NCBI RefSeq assembly: GCF_030264295.1
Contig: NZ_CP127173.1
Coordinates: 10,547,501 to 10,611,500 of the forward strand
Length of the DNA: 64,000 bases
From: Amycolatopsis nalaikhensis
GTDB taxonomy: Bacteria; Actinomycetota; Actinomycetes; Mycobacteriales; Pseudonocardiaceae
Direction: 5' to 3'
Both the position numbers and the translations under genes were made by a program. This document shows positions 8,040 through 18,200 of this stretch, piece by piece (the stretch's first letter is position 1; every line of letters begins with the position of its first letter). The notes beneath the pieces are model-generated. The model was not told the DNA's origin. It saw only the letters and a list, made by a program, of their open reading frames with translations, and did no database searches.

Positions 8040-9077
8040 GTGTCCGTCGAAACCGCCGGCACCGTCCGCCCGGCACCGTCCCGGCCCGCCATTCCTTGGC
8101 TGGCGCCGATCCGGCCGCTGCAGGCGGCGCTGTGGGAGATCGCGGCGATCGCGGTCCTGCTGGCGTGGCTGGTCGACGGCGTCACGCAGCCGGCGCGGAT
8201 CGCGGTCAGCGTGGCCGCCGGGCTCCTGGTGCTGCTGACGTCGGTGCGGTTCGCCGGGCGTCACCTGGCGGGCTGGGCGGTGACGTGGACGGCGTTCCGG
8301 CTGCGGCGCCACGACACGCGCCGCGAGAGCCCGGACCCGTTGTTCAGCGTGGCCGGGCCGGTGAAGGTGCGCCAGCACGTCGATCGCGCGGGCAACCGCT
8401 TCGGCGTCGCGGAGGTCGACGGCGGGTGGAGCGCGATCGTGCGGCTGACGCACGGGGCGGGGGCGCCGGGGCCGTTGGTCGACTTGCTGCGCGCGGCGTA
8501 CCGGCGAACGGACGTGCCACTGGCTTCGGCGCAGCTGCTGACGTGGGCCATTCCGCGCGGCGATCAGGTGCTGCGGGTCCGGTGGCTGACGGTGCGGTAC
8601 CGGCCGGATCTGGCGCCCGTTGCGGCTCTCGCCCGGGGTGGGGGCGATCTGGGGGCGTTGCGGAGCACGGCGTCGGCCGCGTTGAGCCTGATGGGGTCCC
8701 TGGCCGAGGCTGGGTACCAGAGCACGGTGCTCGAGGCCGGGGAGCTGGCGAAGGAGCTTCGGGTGGCGTTGGGGGTTCAGGGGGCCGCTTCCGGGGCGCC
8801 TGAGGGGTGGCGGTCGTGGACTTGGGGTGGGGCTTCGCAGATGTGCTTCACCGCGCGGTCCCCGCGGGTTTTGGATGTGGCTGTGCCGGGGGCGGCCTTC
8901 ACCGCGACTTCGTACACGCTCAGCCGTACGCCGGGTGGTAAGGAGAAAGCCGAGGTGACGGTGCGGGTCGGGGCTCGGCCGGGTGCCCCGGTTCCGGCGC
9001 CGGGGTGGGCGATCCCGCTGCACGGGCGGCACGGCGCCGGGGTCCGGCAGACCCTCCCGCTCGCGCTCGACAGCTGA
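8040..9077 (+). CDS. eccE: Type VII secretion protein EccE
   Basis: This 345-residue protein starts at GTG 8040 after AAAGGGGA (8028-8035). Two transmembrane helices near residues 30-65 (LWEIAAIAVLLAWLV and IAVSVAAGLLVLL) precede a cytosolic domain of the EccE type, with the WSAIVRL-type core. EccE is the peripheral subunit of the ESX membrane complex. EccE sequences are weakly conserved, so the call rests on topology, the domain core and its place between eccB and eccD. The 141-bp gap to eccB holds the divergent promoters; it contains an AT-richer stretch GGTAATTTTTACG near 7973 but no clear -35/-10 pair. Confidence 0.82.
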   Translation: MSVETAGTVRPAPSRPAIPWLAPIRPLQAALWEIAAIAVLLAWLVDGVTQPARIAVSVAAGLLVLLTSVRFAGRHLAGWAVTWTAFRLRRHDTRRESPDPLFSVAGPVKVRQHVDRAGNRFGVAEVDGGWSAIVRLTHGAGAPGPLVDLLRAAYRRTDVPLASAQLLTWAIPRGDQVLRVRWLTVRYRPDLAPVAALARGGGDLGALRSTASAALSLMGSLAEAGYQSTVLEAGELAKELRVALGVQGAASGAPEGWRSWTWGGASQMCFTARSPRVLDVAVPGAAFTATSYTLSRTPGGKEKAEVTVRVGARPGAPVPAPGWAIPLHGRHGAGVRQTLPLALDS

Positions 9078-9079
9078 CG

Positions 9080-9677
9080 CTACCGCACGGATCCGGCCGC
9101 GCGGGCGACCCGCTCCAGCTTCTCGCGGTACTCCGCCCACGAGTCCGCGTCCCGATCGGGCAGGTTCGACGCGCCCTCCCGCAGGCCGGTACCGCCGTCG
9201 ACGAGTTCACGGACGATGTCGGCGTGGCCGGCGTGCCGGTTGAGCTCGGCGACGACGTGCACCAGCACCCGGTGCAGCGTCGTTTCGCGGCGCTCCGGCG
9301 GCCACCACGGGACCTCGCCGACCGCGTCCAGCGGAGTCGACTCGACGGTCTCGTCCGCGAACGCCCAGACGCGCCGGTAGAGCCCGACGATGTCGTCGCG
9401 CGACTCGTCCTCGGACGCCCAGAAGTCGGCGCTGGGGTCGGCGTCCATGTTTTCGTACCACGGAAGCGACTCCGGGAACTTGCGGCCGAACGTGTCGCCG
9501 AAGTACCCGAAGCTCGACCCCGGCCATGTGCTTGACGAGGCCGAGCAGGTTGGTCCCGGTGGGCGTCATCGGCCGGCGCATGTCGTACTCGGAAAGGCCG
9601 TCGAGCTTCCACACCAGCGCGTCGCGCGCCGCCTGGAGGTAGCGCCGCAGATCGTCCTTGGCATCGGAGTCGGTCAT
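9080..9677 (-). CDS. DinB/DUF664-family protein, interrupted by a one-base frameshift
   Basis: From ATG 9677 the protein begins MTDSDAKDDLRRYL and reaches LVKHMAGVE, the metal-His motif of DinB_2/DUF664 proteins. The frame then breaks at 9510-9511 (+ strand CCGAAGCTCG). Dropping one A gives GVELGYFGDTFGR, exactly the family pattern. The remainder (NMDADPSADFW... HRVLVHVVAELNRHAGHADI) continues to TAG at 9080 and includes the second His motif. Corrected length is about 198 residues. DinB-like proteins are four-helix-bundle metalloproteins, often thiol transferases or of unknown role. It sits between eccE and eccD but has no known ESX function. Confidence 0.82.
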
Positions 9678-9693
9678 GCGAGCAAGGTACGGC

Positions 9694-11064
9694 CTAGCCG
9701 CGGACGGCTTCGTACACCCCCGCGATCATGCCCACGAACGGGACCAGCGACAGCAGCACCAGGAACTCCGAAACGTCCAGGAGCCGTGACCAGTAAGGGG
9801 AACGCCGTCCGCGCGCCACCCGCGTCGCGTACACCAGGCACAGCACCGCCGCGAGCACCACCGCGCACCCGGCCGCGAACACCACCGTCCGGTTGCCCGA
9901 CGCCACCAGCCACACCCCGGCGCACACCAGCCCCAGGATCCCGAACCCGACCAGCACCAGCCGCTGCGCCCGGCCCGCGTACGACCGCGACCGCAGGATC
10001 CACGCCACCCCGAGCAGCCCGGCCAGGCCCGCTTCCCAAGGCCCACCGGAAGAGAGCACGACGGAAGAAGCCAGCACCACCAGGCCCAGCCCCACCAGCA
10101 ACCCCGTCAGCACGGCCTGGGCCCGTGACGTCCGGCCGATCATCTCGGTCCCCAGCGACGGCTGTTCGTCCGCGCGGAACGCCTCCATGTCGTCCGGCAC
10201 GCGCGGCAGCGGCAACCGGGCCAGCCGCAACGCCAGCATCGGGGCCACCGCCGCCAACGCCGTGCTCAGCACCGCCACCACCGATGCCGCCGACAGCGGT
10301 GACACGCCCGCCAGCAGCACCACCCCGCACGTCACCGCGCCGAAGCCCGCCGCGCCCGTGATCGCCACGAACCACGGCAGGCGGTCGGCCACCGTCACCG
10401 CCGCCAGGACCCCGTACACCGTCACCGCCGCGAACCCGGCCGCCAGCGATCCCGCCGACAACGAGAACAACGGATGCGGTGGCAGCACCGACATCCCCGC
10501 CAGCAACGCCACGCCGACCCCGGCCACGGCACCCGCCGCGCCGGCTTCCGCGTCGCCGTAAGCCCGGCTCAACGCGCCGCCGCCGAGCAGCAGGACCAAG
10601 GCCAGCAGCCCGGTTCCGATCGGCGCCAGCACACTGCCGGACGCCGCCGCCTGCACCAGCAGGCCGCCCGCCAGCAGCAGCACCACCGCCGCCACCAGGC
10701 CCGACCGGCGCGCCACCGACGGACCCCAGCCGCCCGTGGTGTCCGCGACGCTCGCGATCGAGTCGACCACGTCGTCGAACAGCAGCGGACCCCGCGGGCG
10801 TTCCCGCGGGGTCAGGTGGAGCACTTCGCCGTCCCGGATCTGGGCCGCCGCGACGCTCAAGCCCAGCGCCAGTGGCGCGCCGCCCAGCCTCGACAGCACC
10901 CAGCCCGGGTGCTCGGCCGAAGCCTGCCCGGCCGCTCCGGCCAGCCGGACCAGCTGCGGCACCAGCTCGGCGAACGTCGACTGCTGCGGCAGGGCGACGT
11001 CGACGCGGGCTCTCGGCGTCACCACCGTGACCCGCCGCGTCGTCCCGGTCAGCGACGCCGTCAT
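9694..11064 (-). CDS. eccD: Type VII secretion integral membrane protein EccD
   Basis: This 456-residue protein has an N-terminal ubiquitin-like domain (about residues 8-90, with VDVALPQQSTFAELVPQLVRLAG) followed by eleven or so transmembrane helices, the classic EccD architecture. EccD forms the membrane vestibule of the ESX complex. Its ATG at 11064 shares one base with the stop of the YbaB-like gene (TGATG), so it is the last gene of a tightly coupled leftward ESX operon that starts at 15075. The length is close to family norms. The cytosolic loop with VPDDMEAFRADEQP after the first helices is also typical. Confidence 0.92.
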   Translation of the reverse strand: MTASLTGTTRRVTVVTPRARVDVALPQQSTFAELVPQLVRLAGAAGQASAEHPGWVLSRLGGAPLALGLSVAAAQIRDGEVLHLTPRERPRGPLLFDDVVDSIASVADTTGGWGPSVARRSGLVAAVVLLLAGGLLVQAAASGSVLAPIGTGLLALVLLLGGGALSRAYGDAEAGAAGAVAGVGVALLAGMSVLPPHPLFSLSAGSLAAGFAAVTVYGVLAAVTVADRLPWFVAITGAAGFGAVTCGVVLLAGVSPLSAASVVAVLSTALAAVAPMLALRLARLPLPRVPDDMEAFRADEQPSLGTEMIGRTSRAQAVLTGLLVGLGLVVLASSVVLSSGGPWEAGLAGLLGVAWILRSRSYAGRAQRLVLVGFGILGLVCAGVWLVASGNRTVVFAAGCAVVLAAVLCLVYATRVARGRRSPYWSRLLDVSEFLVLLSLVPFVGMIAGVYEAVRG

Positions 11065-11384
11065 CAGACGTTCTTCGCGGCCGAGATCACCGGCGCGAAC
11101 TTGGCGTTGGACGCCTCGGCCAGCTTCTGCAGCCCGGCGTTCACCGCCTCCAGCACGATCTCCGACAGGTTGCGGGCGTCGTACTCGCGGATCGCGCGGG
11201 GGTCGATGTCGATCGAGGTGAACCGGCCGTCGCCGCGGAGGGTGACGGTGACCTCGTTCTGCCGCGAGTGCGCCTTGACCTCCATCGCCTCGACCGTGCG
11301 CTGGATCCGCTGGACCTCTTCGGTCTGCTTGCGCACCTGCGCGAGCAGCTCGTCCATGTCCGGCACCGCGTACGGATCGGTCAC
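11064..11384 (-). CDS. YbaB/EbfC-family protein (EspL-like) in ESX operon
   Basis: This 106-residue protein has the YbaB fold pattern: an N-terminal helix (MDELLAQVRKQTEEVQRIQRT), then strands with VTVTLRGDGRFTSIDIDP and a C-terminal helix (VLEAVNAGLQKLAEASN). YbaB proteins are small dimeric DNA-binding proteins. In mycobacterial ESX-1 a YbaB-like protein, EspL, is needed for stability of secreted substrates, so an ESX accessory role is plausible. It overlaps the genes on both sides (start overlaps the LpqN-like stop, stop overlaps the eccD start), which supports co-regulation with secretion rather than a housekeeping recR-linked role. Confidence 0.85.
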   Translation of the reverse strand: MTDPYAVPDMDELLAQVRKQTEEVQRIQRTVEAMEVKAHSRQNEVTVTLRGDGRFTSIDIDPRAIREYDARNLSEIVLEAVNAGLQKLAEASNAKFAPVISAAKNV

Positions 11385-11851
11385 TGTGCTTTCCCTTCGT
11401 GCTGGCGGACGTGGAGGCTGCCCACGAACCGCTGGAAACCGGGTGCGAGCCGCCGCGCGGTCGCGGGCGCGGCCGTGCAGGCGAGCTCGAGCACCAGCCG
11501 GTCCGCCGGCACCGCGCCGGGGACCGTCAGGTGCACCTGGGTCTGGATCAGCTCGTCGCCTTCGCCGGTGCGAAGCCGCAGTAGCTGCATGACGCCGGGC
11601 GCGGCCGGCTCGCCGACGTCGCGGCGGCTCAGCACGTCGAGCCCGGCCAGCGTGCGCGCGAGGCGTTCGACGGCTTCGGCGGCGATGTCGTCGATCGACG
11701 CGTCGTCGGGCCGCTGCTGGACGCTCACGGTGATGTTCGGGACGAACTCGCCCGGTGCGGCGTCGTGCACGGCGACGAACACCGCGCCCGAGTCGCCGGG
11801 GTCGACGGCGGTCCAGCCGTCCGGGATCACGAAGTCGAGGGGAAGCGTCAT
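11381..11851 (-). CDS. LpqN/DUF1795-like protein of ESX operon
   Basis: This 156-residue protein begins MTLPLDFVIPDGWTAVDP and contains NITVSVQQRPD and TQVHLTVPGAVPADRLVLEL. This pattern resembles the Mog1/PsbP-like fold of LpqN/DUF1795 proteins, which often accompany actinobacterial secretion loci. No signal peptide or lipobox is seen, so it is probably cytosolic. Its ATG at 11851 shares one base with the stop of the large WXG-type protein upstream, so it could be a chaperone or immunity partner for that protein. The function is not established; the fold call is moderate. Confidence 0.7.
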   Translation of the reverse strand: MTLPLDFVIPDGWTAVDPGDSGAVFVAVHDAAPGEFVPNITVSVQQRPDDASIDDIAAEAVERLARTLAGLDVLSRRDVGEPAAPGVMQLLRLRTGEGDELIQTQVHLTVPGAVPADRLVLELACTAAPATARRLAPGFQRFVGSLHVRQHEGKAQ

Positions 11852-13212
11852 CACAGCCTCACGTACGCGACGGCGTCGTCCCAAGCGGAGCCGACGGCGT
11901 CGGCCGCATCGGTCGCCGCGTGGCTGACCGCGTCGACGGCCGCGCCGCCGTACTCGCCGATCGTGTGGCCGAGCTTCGGCAGGTCGATGTCGATCTTCGC
12001 GCCGACACCCAGCCCCAAGCCGAGTGCCGCGCCCGCCTTGAAGTTCACCTTGAGGTGCCCGGCGTCGTAGACGGCTTGGGCGTCGAGCTGCGCGCCGAGG
12101 CCGTACTGCAGGGTCCCGTTCGCGCCGACGCCGATGCCCGCGACGTCCGCGGCGACCTCGCCTTCGACCTTCCCGCCGACGAAAGCGTTCGCGTGCGCGC
12201 CGACGCCGTGCGCGCCGATCGTGCCGGACGCACTGACCTCGCCGCCCGCGAACACCGTGCCCTTGGCGTGCGCTTCGGCGACGCCCCACTCCTTCTTGGC
12301 CTCGGCTTCGCCGTGCAGCGCCGCGAGTTCCGCGTGCCCGGACGCGCCGACGTCCCAGCCCTTCGACGTGATCTTCCCGTCGTACTCCGGGGAGAACCCG
12401 TCCTGCTCGTGCTGGAACTTGTAGTACGTGATCTCGGTGTTGCGGCCGAGCTTCTCCTTGAGCCCCTCGGCTTCCGGCCGCCCGAACGGCGTGTCCGCCT
12501 TCTTCGGCGCACGCGTGCCTTCGAGCCCGTCCCAGGTCAGCTTCTTCCAGCCGGAGTTGCCGAACCACGACGGCACGGTCCGCGGCCGCTTCCGGCCGTC
12601 CAGCGGCTCGCCGTTGAGCCAGTGCAGCGGGCCGCGCGCCCACTTGCCCAGCTCGTGCTCGAGCCGTCCGACGCCCTCGGGCGGGAACAGCTCGGCGAGC
12701 GCGTCGGAGAATTCGTCGACGACCTGGCGGGCCGCGGCGACGCTCTGTTCGCCCAGCTGCCGCGCCGCCTGGATGAACGCGCCGACCGAGCCGGAGTTCA
12801 CCGCGCGGGCCTGTGCGGTCAGCTGCTGGGCGTACTGGTCGAACTGCGCGAGCACCGAGTCGACGGCCGCCTTCGCGGACTGGACCAGCTGCGCCGCCGT
12901 CGCAAGCCGCTTCGCCTGGTCGTCGAGCTTCGTCGCCGCTTCGGTGAGTTCTCCGCCGAGCTGCTGGACCGCCGTCGCGAACGCGGTGTAGGCGTCGCCG
13001 TCCCAGTCCGCGTGCAGGTTCTTCGCGGAGTCGCCGACTTCGCGCGCCTTGCCCGAGACGGTCGAGGCCTGGGTCGCGACGCGCTGCGAGGCGGCGCTGA
13101 GCGCCCCGGGATCACCCGTGACGCGTCTCCGGCATTCGACGAGGACGCGCCGGTACCCGGACAGCACGGAGCTGACCACCCCCGACGCGTCGACCACCCC
13201 CGACGACCACAT
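11851..13212 (-). CDS. WXG100-like N-terminal domain fused to a Gly/Ala-rich C-terminal domain, candidate ESX effector
   Basis: This 453-residue protein has helical first 200 residues with the spacing of a WXG100/LXG-like hairpin (AKNLHADWDGDAYTAFATAV contains W-D-G). There is no Sec signal, as expected for ESX cargo. The middle has a Trp-rich linker (VPSWFGNSGWKKLTWDG). The C-terminal about 170 residues alternate Gly/Ala with charged residues (GASGHAELAAL, GAHGVGAHANAFVGG, GLGLGVGAKIDIDLPKLG) in a repetitive pattern that could be a beta-rich or membrane-interacting module. I know no characterised domain for it. Its position inside an operon with eccD supports a secreted effector. Confidence 0.75.
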   Translation of the reverse strand: MWSSGVVDASGVVSSVLSGYRRVLVECRRRVTGDPGALSAASQRVATQASTVSGKAREVGDSAKNLHADWDGDAYTAFATAVQQLGGELTEAATKLDDQAKRLATAAQLVQSAKAAVDSVLAQFDQYAQQLTAQARAVNSGSVGAFIQAARQLGEQSVAAARQVVDEFSDALAELFPPEGVGRLEHELGKWARGPLHWLNGEPLDGRKRPRTVPSWFGNSGWKKLTWDGLEGTRAPKKADTPFGRPEAEGLKEKLGRNTEITYYKFQHEQDGFSPEYDGKITSKGWDVGASGHAELAALHGEAEAKKEWGVAEAHAKGTVFAGGEVSASGTIGAHGVGAHANAFVGGKVEGEVAADVAGIGVGANGTLQYGLGAQLDAQAVYDAGHLKVNFKAGAALGLGLGVGAKIDIDLPKLGHTIGEYGGAAVDAVSHAATDAADAVGSAWDDAVAYVRL

Positions 13213-13215
13213 CGG

Positions 13216-14271
13216 TCAGTTCCCGGCCGCGTCGTAGCCGACGTGCTGGCTGAAGTGCTTGCCGTTGTAGTCCAGGTCGATGTCGAGGTCGAAGTCCTGC
13301 CCGCCCGGAGCCTCCACAGTGGACTCACCGGTGGTGAGGTTCGTGTGGATGACGACCTCGTCGGCGCCGTGCGCCGGGGCCGGGGCGGGCGCGGGCTGCG
13401 TGACCGGGGCGGGCTGCGTCGGCACGGTCGCGCCGTTCTGCGCCGGGTCGACGGCGATCCAGCTGTTGGACGGGTTCAGCGGGGTGCCGGTGCTGGAGAC
13501 GGGCACGCCGGAAGAGCTGGAACCGCCGCCGGTGGCGAGCGCGGGCGGGGTGTAGTCGGTGAACGAAGGCTGCTGCTGCGGGATCCCCCCGCCGCTCCCG
13601 CCCGCCACCGCCTGCTGCCCCGACGGGCTCGCCACCGGCGGCGGGGCCTGGGGCGCCGTGACCGGGGTGTTCCCGATCGACGGCGTCGTCGCGCCCGCGC
13701 TGCCGGAGCCGTGGTGGAAGAGCTTCTCGATCTCGCCGATGACCTGCGCGAGCGTGGTGACCTGCTGGGCCAGGTCGACCGCGCCGAGCGCCTTGAGCAG
13801 CGCGCCGATCGCGGTGATGAACGCCCGCAGCGACGCGCTCGTCGCGGTCGACAAAGCGACCGCCGCGCCATAGGTCCACCAGTTCGACATCAGCGCGGCG
13901 ACGGTCGGGTTCACCGCCGAGACCACCGCGCGGTAGGCCTCCTGCGCCGTCTTGATCAGCGTGCCCGAAACCCCGAGCAGCTCGGCGCCCTTCTGGACGA
14001 CGTTGATGATCTTCGTGAGCTGGTCGAGGGACTCGGAGATCTTCTTCAGCGCCGACTCGCTCGCCGCGCCGGACCAGATCTTCCCCAGCTGGTCGGCCGC
14101 CTTCGTCAGCTCGTTGTACATGCCGAGGAACTGCTCGGCCTTTCTGACCAGGTCGGCCACGTGCTTGGCGATCTGTTCCGGCTGGCCGGTGACGATCTGC
14201 GGCAGGATGGTGATCGGCCCGCCCGAGGACGCGGTCGCGTCCATCGCGCTGGAGTTCGGGAAAGTCAGCAT
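13216..14271 (-). CDS. ESX-associated protein with helical N-terminus and Pro/Gly-rich C-terminus
   Basis: This 351-residue protein has residues 25-180 strongly helical, including a segment with KIWSGAASESALKKISESL (a W-S-G WXG-type turn) and a hydrophobic stretch SNWWTYGAAVALSTATSA. Residues 190-320 are low-complexity Pro/Ser/Gly (TAPQAPPPVASPSG, QPAPVTQPAPAPAPAH), and the end is acidic (DLDIDLDYNG). This layout is common in secreted ESX substrates of Pseudonocardiaceae. There is no signal peptide. It begins at ATG 14271, 35 bases after the preceding gene, and is followed after three bases by the next effector candidate. The precise function is unknown. Confidence 0.75.
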   Translation of the reverse strand: MLTFPNSSAMDATASSGGPITILPQIVTGQPEQIAKHVADLVRKAEQFLGMYNELTKAADQLGKIWSGAASESALKKISESLDQLTKIINVVQKGAELLGVSGTLIKTAQEAYRAVVSAVNPTVAALMSNWWTYGAAVALSTATSASLRAFITAIGALLKALGAVDLAQQVTTLAQVIGEIEKLFHHGSGSAGATTPSIGNTPVTAPQAPPPVASPSGQQAVAGGSGGGIPQQQPSFTDYTPPALATGGGSSSSGVPVSSTGTPLNPSNSWIAVDPAQNGATVPTQPAPVTQPAPAPAPAHGADEVVIHTNLTTGESTVEAPGGQDFDLDIDLDYNGKHFSQHVGYDAAGN

Positions 14272-14305
14272 CGGACGACCTCACAAGTTCTGGAAGAGCG
14301 GACGA

Positions 14306-15075
14306 TCAGACGACGGAAGCGGGCCGGTACACGCTGACCTTCGCCAGCCCGCCGATGCGGGCGTCGAGGAGCCCGTGGTTGTACAGGCGGCCGCCGTCGC
14401 CGGCGACGCCGATGACCGGCTGGCGGTCGGAGAACAGCAGCGGCTCGACCACCACGACGTCCCCGCTGTGCACCCCGCCGGGCACATCGGAGAACGTGCG
14501 CGCGGTCCCCGCGTAGACCTCGATCAGCCCGACCCGCGCCTGGTTGTCGGCGTCACCGGCCAGCCAGTCGTTGAAGTCGGCGACGCCGTGGAAGCGGGCG
14601 TCGGTGATCGGGTGGTCGCCGAGCCGCCCGAGCCGCGCGTCCCCCAGGTAGCGCAGCACGTTCCCGACCGACGACGGCTCGCCGTGGGCGCCCGCGCTGT
14701 CGTTGATGGCCAGGGTCGCCAGCTCGGACGCGTGCGACTGCCCCAGATCGACGACGCCGTGCTCACCGGGGCGTGCCCGCCGCCGTAGCCGTCGGCGACG
14801 TCGCGGTCGGCCGCCTGGTAGGCGTCGGCGCTGGCCTTGACCAGCCCGTTGATCTGCTGCAGCAGCTGCAGGAGCGTGCGGACGGCGGTGACCTGGCCCG
14901 AGTGCAGCGCCGCGTTCGCGGCGGCCACCGCGCTGCCGAACGTCGCGAACGACATCGGCTGCACGACCAGCCGTTCCAGGTCGGCGACGGCGTTGATGCC
15001 GTGGGCGATGATGCCGCCGACGTTGCCCACGGCGGAGCGCATCGCCTCGGGCTCAGCCCGGTACTCGCCGGCCAT
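14306..15075 (-). CDS. EspC/WXG-like ESX protein with C-terminal domain, one-base frameshift
   Basis: This is the first gene of the leftward ESX operon. From ATG 15075, MAGEYRAEPEAMRSAVGNVG leads a helical hairpin ending in ADAYQAADRDVADGY. YQAAD fits the YxxxD secretion signal of ESX substrates. The frame then slips near 14755-14762. Adding one base there (for example AGCACCGGCGTC) gives VSTGVVDLGQSHASELAT and continues through LRYLGDARLG to the stop at 14306. The span of 770 nt is one base short of a multiple of three. Corrected length is about 256 residues. The C-terminal part has HSGDVVVVEPLLFSD; I do not recognise it. Confidence 0.72.
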
Positions 15076-15219
15076 GGCTCTCCTTCCGCGGGTGGCTTGC
15101 TCGGCTGAGCGTAAGTTCGGCCACGGAAGCGGGCAGACGGCAAAAGTACCCACCGCGCCGGGTCGGCGAGTGGCCAAAATACCGGTCAGCGCCCTTCCGA
15201 TCTGCTGGAGCCTTGAAGC

Positions 15220-18200
15220 ATGAGTCTCACCCCCGAGCGTCCTTCCGAGATCGTGCTGCAGTCGCCGCCGATGCTCCCGAAGAGCTCGTCGGGCGGGATG
15301 GTCCAGCTGATGATGTTCCTGCCGATGATGCTCGGCATGGGCGCGATGTCGTTCGTCTACATCGGACGCGACGGCGGCGTGATGACCTGGATCTTCGGCG
15401 CCCTGTTCGTCTGCGCGATGGGCGGCATGGTCGTGATGTCGCTCGGCCGCGGCGGGATGGCGAAGAAGGCGCAGATCAACGACGAGCGCCGCGACTACCA
15501 GCGCTACCTCTCCGGCCTGCGGGCCCAGGTCCGGGACATCGCCGACGGCCAGCGCGCGGCCATGATCGCGCTCCAGCCCGACCCGGCCGACCTCTGGGCC
15601 TACGTCGAGACCGGGCAGCTGTGGGACCGCCGGCGCGCCGACGCCCAGTTCGCGCAGGTCCGCGCGGGCACCGGCCCGCAGCGGCTCGCGACGCCGTTGA
15701 AGGCGCCGCAGACCGTGCCGCTGGAGGACCTGGATCCGGTGTCCTCCACCGCCCTCAAGCACTTCATCCGCACCTACTCGACGGTCGACGGGCTGCCGGT
15801 GGCCCTGTCGCTGCGCTCGTTCGCCGCGGTGACCGTCGCCGGGCGGCGCCCGGACGTGCTCGGGCTGGTGCGCGCGCTGCTGTGCCAGCTCGTCACCTTC
15901 CACTCCCCCGGTGACCTGCGCGTCGCGCTGTGCCTGCCGGCGGACCGGCAGCACGACTGGGAATGGGCGAAGTGGCTGCCGCACGCGACCGCGGCCGGCG
16001 CGACCGACGCCGTCGGCTCCCGGCGCCTGGCGGCCGACTCGGCGGCCGGCCTGGCCGGACTGCTCGGCGCCGACCTCGGCGAACGGCCCGCGTTCAGCCG
16101 CCGCGCCGCGGCCGAGCTCGACCTGCCGCACCTGGTGGTGGTCGTCGACGGCGGCAACGCGCACGGCGAACCCCGGCTGATCGGCGAAGACGGCCGGCTC
16201 GGCGTCACGGTGATCGAAATCGGGTCCGAGCACCCGCGGACGTATTCGACCGAGCGGCTGCTGAGCCTGCACACCGCGCCGGACTCGCTCGGCATGGTCG
16301 TCGGCGACGCCACCGAGCAGCGGCTCGGGTTCCTCGGCCGCCCGGACGTCCTCGACCGCGGCGCGGCGGAAGCCCTGGCCCGGATGCTGACGCCGTTGCA
16401 CACCCCGGCCGCGGTCGTCGGTGAGAAGCCGATGTCGTCGACGTTCGGCCTGGCCGGGCTGCTCGGCATCGGCGACCCGCGCGACACCGATACATCCGTG
16501 ACGTGGGCCCCGCGCGCCGCGCGCGACCGGCTCCGGATCCCGCTGGGCGTCAACCCCGACGGCCGTCCGGTCGAGCTGGACCTCAAGGAGTCGGCCGAGG
16601 GCGGGATGGGCCCGCACGGGCTGGTCATCGGCGCGACCGGGTCCGGCAAGAGCGAGCTGCTGCGGACGCTGGTGACGGCGCTGGCCGTGATGCACTCGTC
16701 GGAGACGCTGAACCTGGCGCTGATCGACTTCAAGGGCGGCGCGACCTTCGCCGGGATGACCGGCCTGCCGCACACGTGCGCCGTGATCACGAACCTGTCC
16801 GACGACCTCGCGCTCGTCGACCGGATGGCGGACGCGCTCAACGGCGAGCTGCTGCGGCGGCAGGAACTGCTGCACGCGGCCGGGAACTACGCGTCGGTCC
16901 GGGACTACGAGAAGGCCCGCGCGGACGGGACGCCGCTGGACCCACTCCCGTCGCTGCTGGTGATCATCGACGAGTTCAGCGAGCTGCTGTCGGCGCGCCC
17001 GGAGTTCATCGACCTGTTCGTCGCGATCGGGCGGCTCGGGCGGTCGCTCGGTATTCACTTGTTGCTGGCGTCGCAGCGGCTGGAGGAGGGGCGGCTGCGC
17101 GGGCTCGACTCGCACCTGTCGTACCGGATCGGCCTGCGCACGTTCTCCGCGGCGGAAAGCCGCGCGGTGCTGGGCGTCGCCGACGCCTACCACCTGCCGC
17201 CGGTGCCGGGGTCGGCGTACCTGAAGGCCGACACGGACACGCTGATCCGGCTCAAGGCGGCGTACGTCTCCGGCGAGCTGCCGCCGCGCAGCACGGTCGT
17301 CCGCGAGGACGGCCAGGAGCTCGGCGTGCTGCCGTTTTCCCTGGCCCCGGTGGAAATCCCGGTGACGACGGAAGTCGCTCCGGCGCCTTCGGCCGAAGGC
17401 ACCGGCGAGACGATCATCCACGCGATGCTGTCGCGCCTGGAGGGCCGCGGCCCGGCGGCGCACCAGATCTGGCTGCCGCCGCTGGCCGAACCCCCGACGC
17501 TGGACCAGCTCCTGCCACCGCTGGGCGAGGACGCCGCGCGGGGCCTGTGCCCGCTCGGCTGGGGCGGCAACGGCAAGCTGACGATCCCGGTGGCGCTGGT
17601 GGACAAGCCGTTCGAGCAGCGCCGCGACCTGCACTGGGCCGACTTCTCCGGCGCGGGCGGGCACGCGCTGATCGTCGGCGCGCCGCAGAGCGGCAAGTCG
17701 ACGTTGATGAAGGACATCGCGGGCATGCTCGCGCTGACGCACACGCCGGCCGAGGTGCAGCTGTTCATCCTGGACATGGGCGGTGGCGCGCTGGCCCCGA
17801 TCGCCGGGCTGCCGCACGTGTCGGGCTACGCGACCCGCCGCGACGCGCAGCGCTGCCGCCGGGTGGTCGCCGAGCTGACGACGTTGCTGGAGCAGCGCGA
17901 GGAGTTCTTCGCGGCACAAGGGATCGAGTCGATGGCGGCGTTCCGCGCGCGCCGCGCCGAGCTGACCGAGAGCACCGACGGCCGCGAGTTCGGCGACGTG
18001 TTCCTGTTCGTGGACAACTGGACGACGATCCGCCAGGAGTACGAGCAGCTGGAGGAGCAGATCACCGGCCTGGCGGCGCGCGGGCTCGGGTTCGGCATCC
18101 ACGTGATCGTCTCGCTGAACCAGTGGATCGGCGTCCGCGCCCAGCTGCGCGACGCGATCGGCACGCGGTTCGAGCTGCGCCTGGGCGACCCGATGGATTC

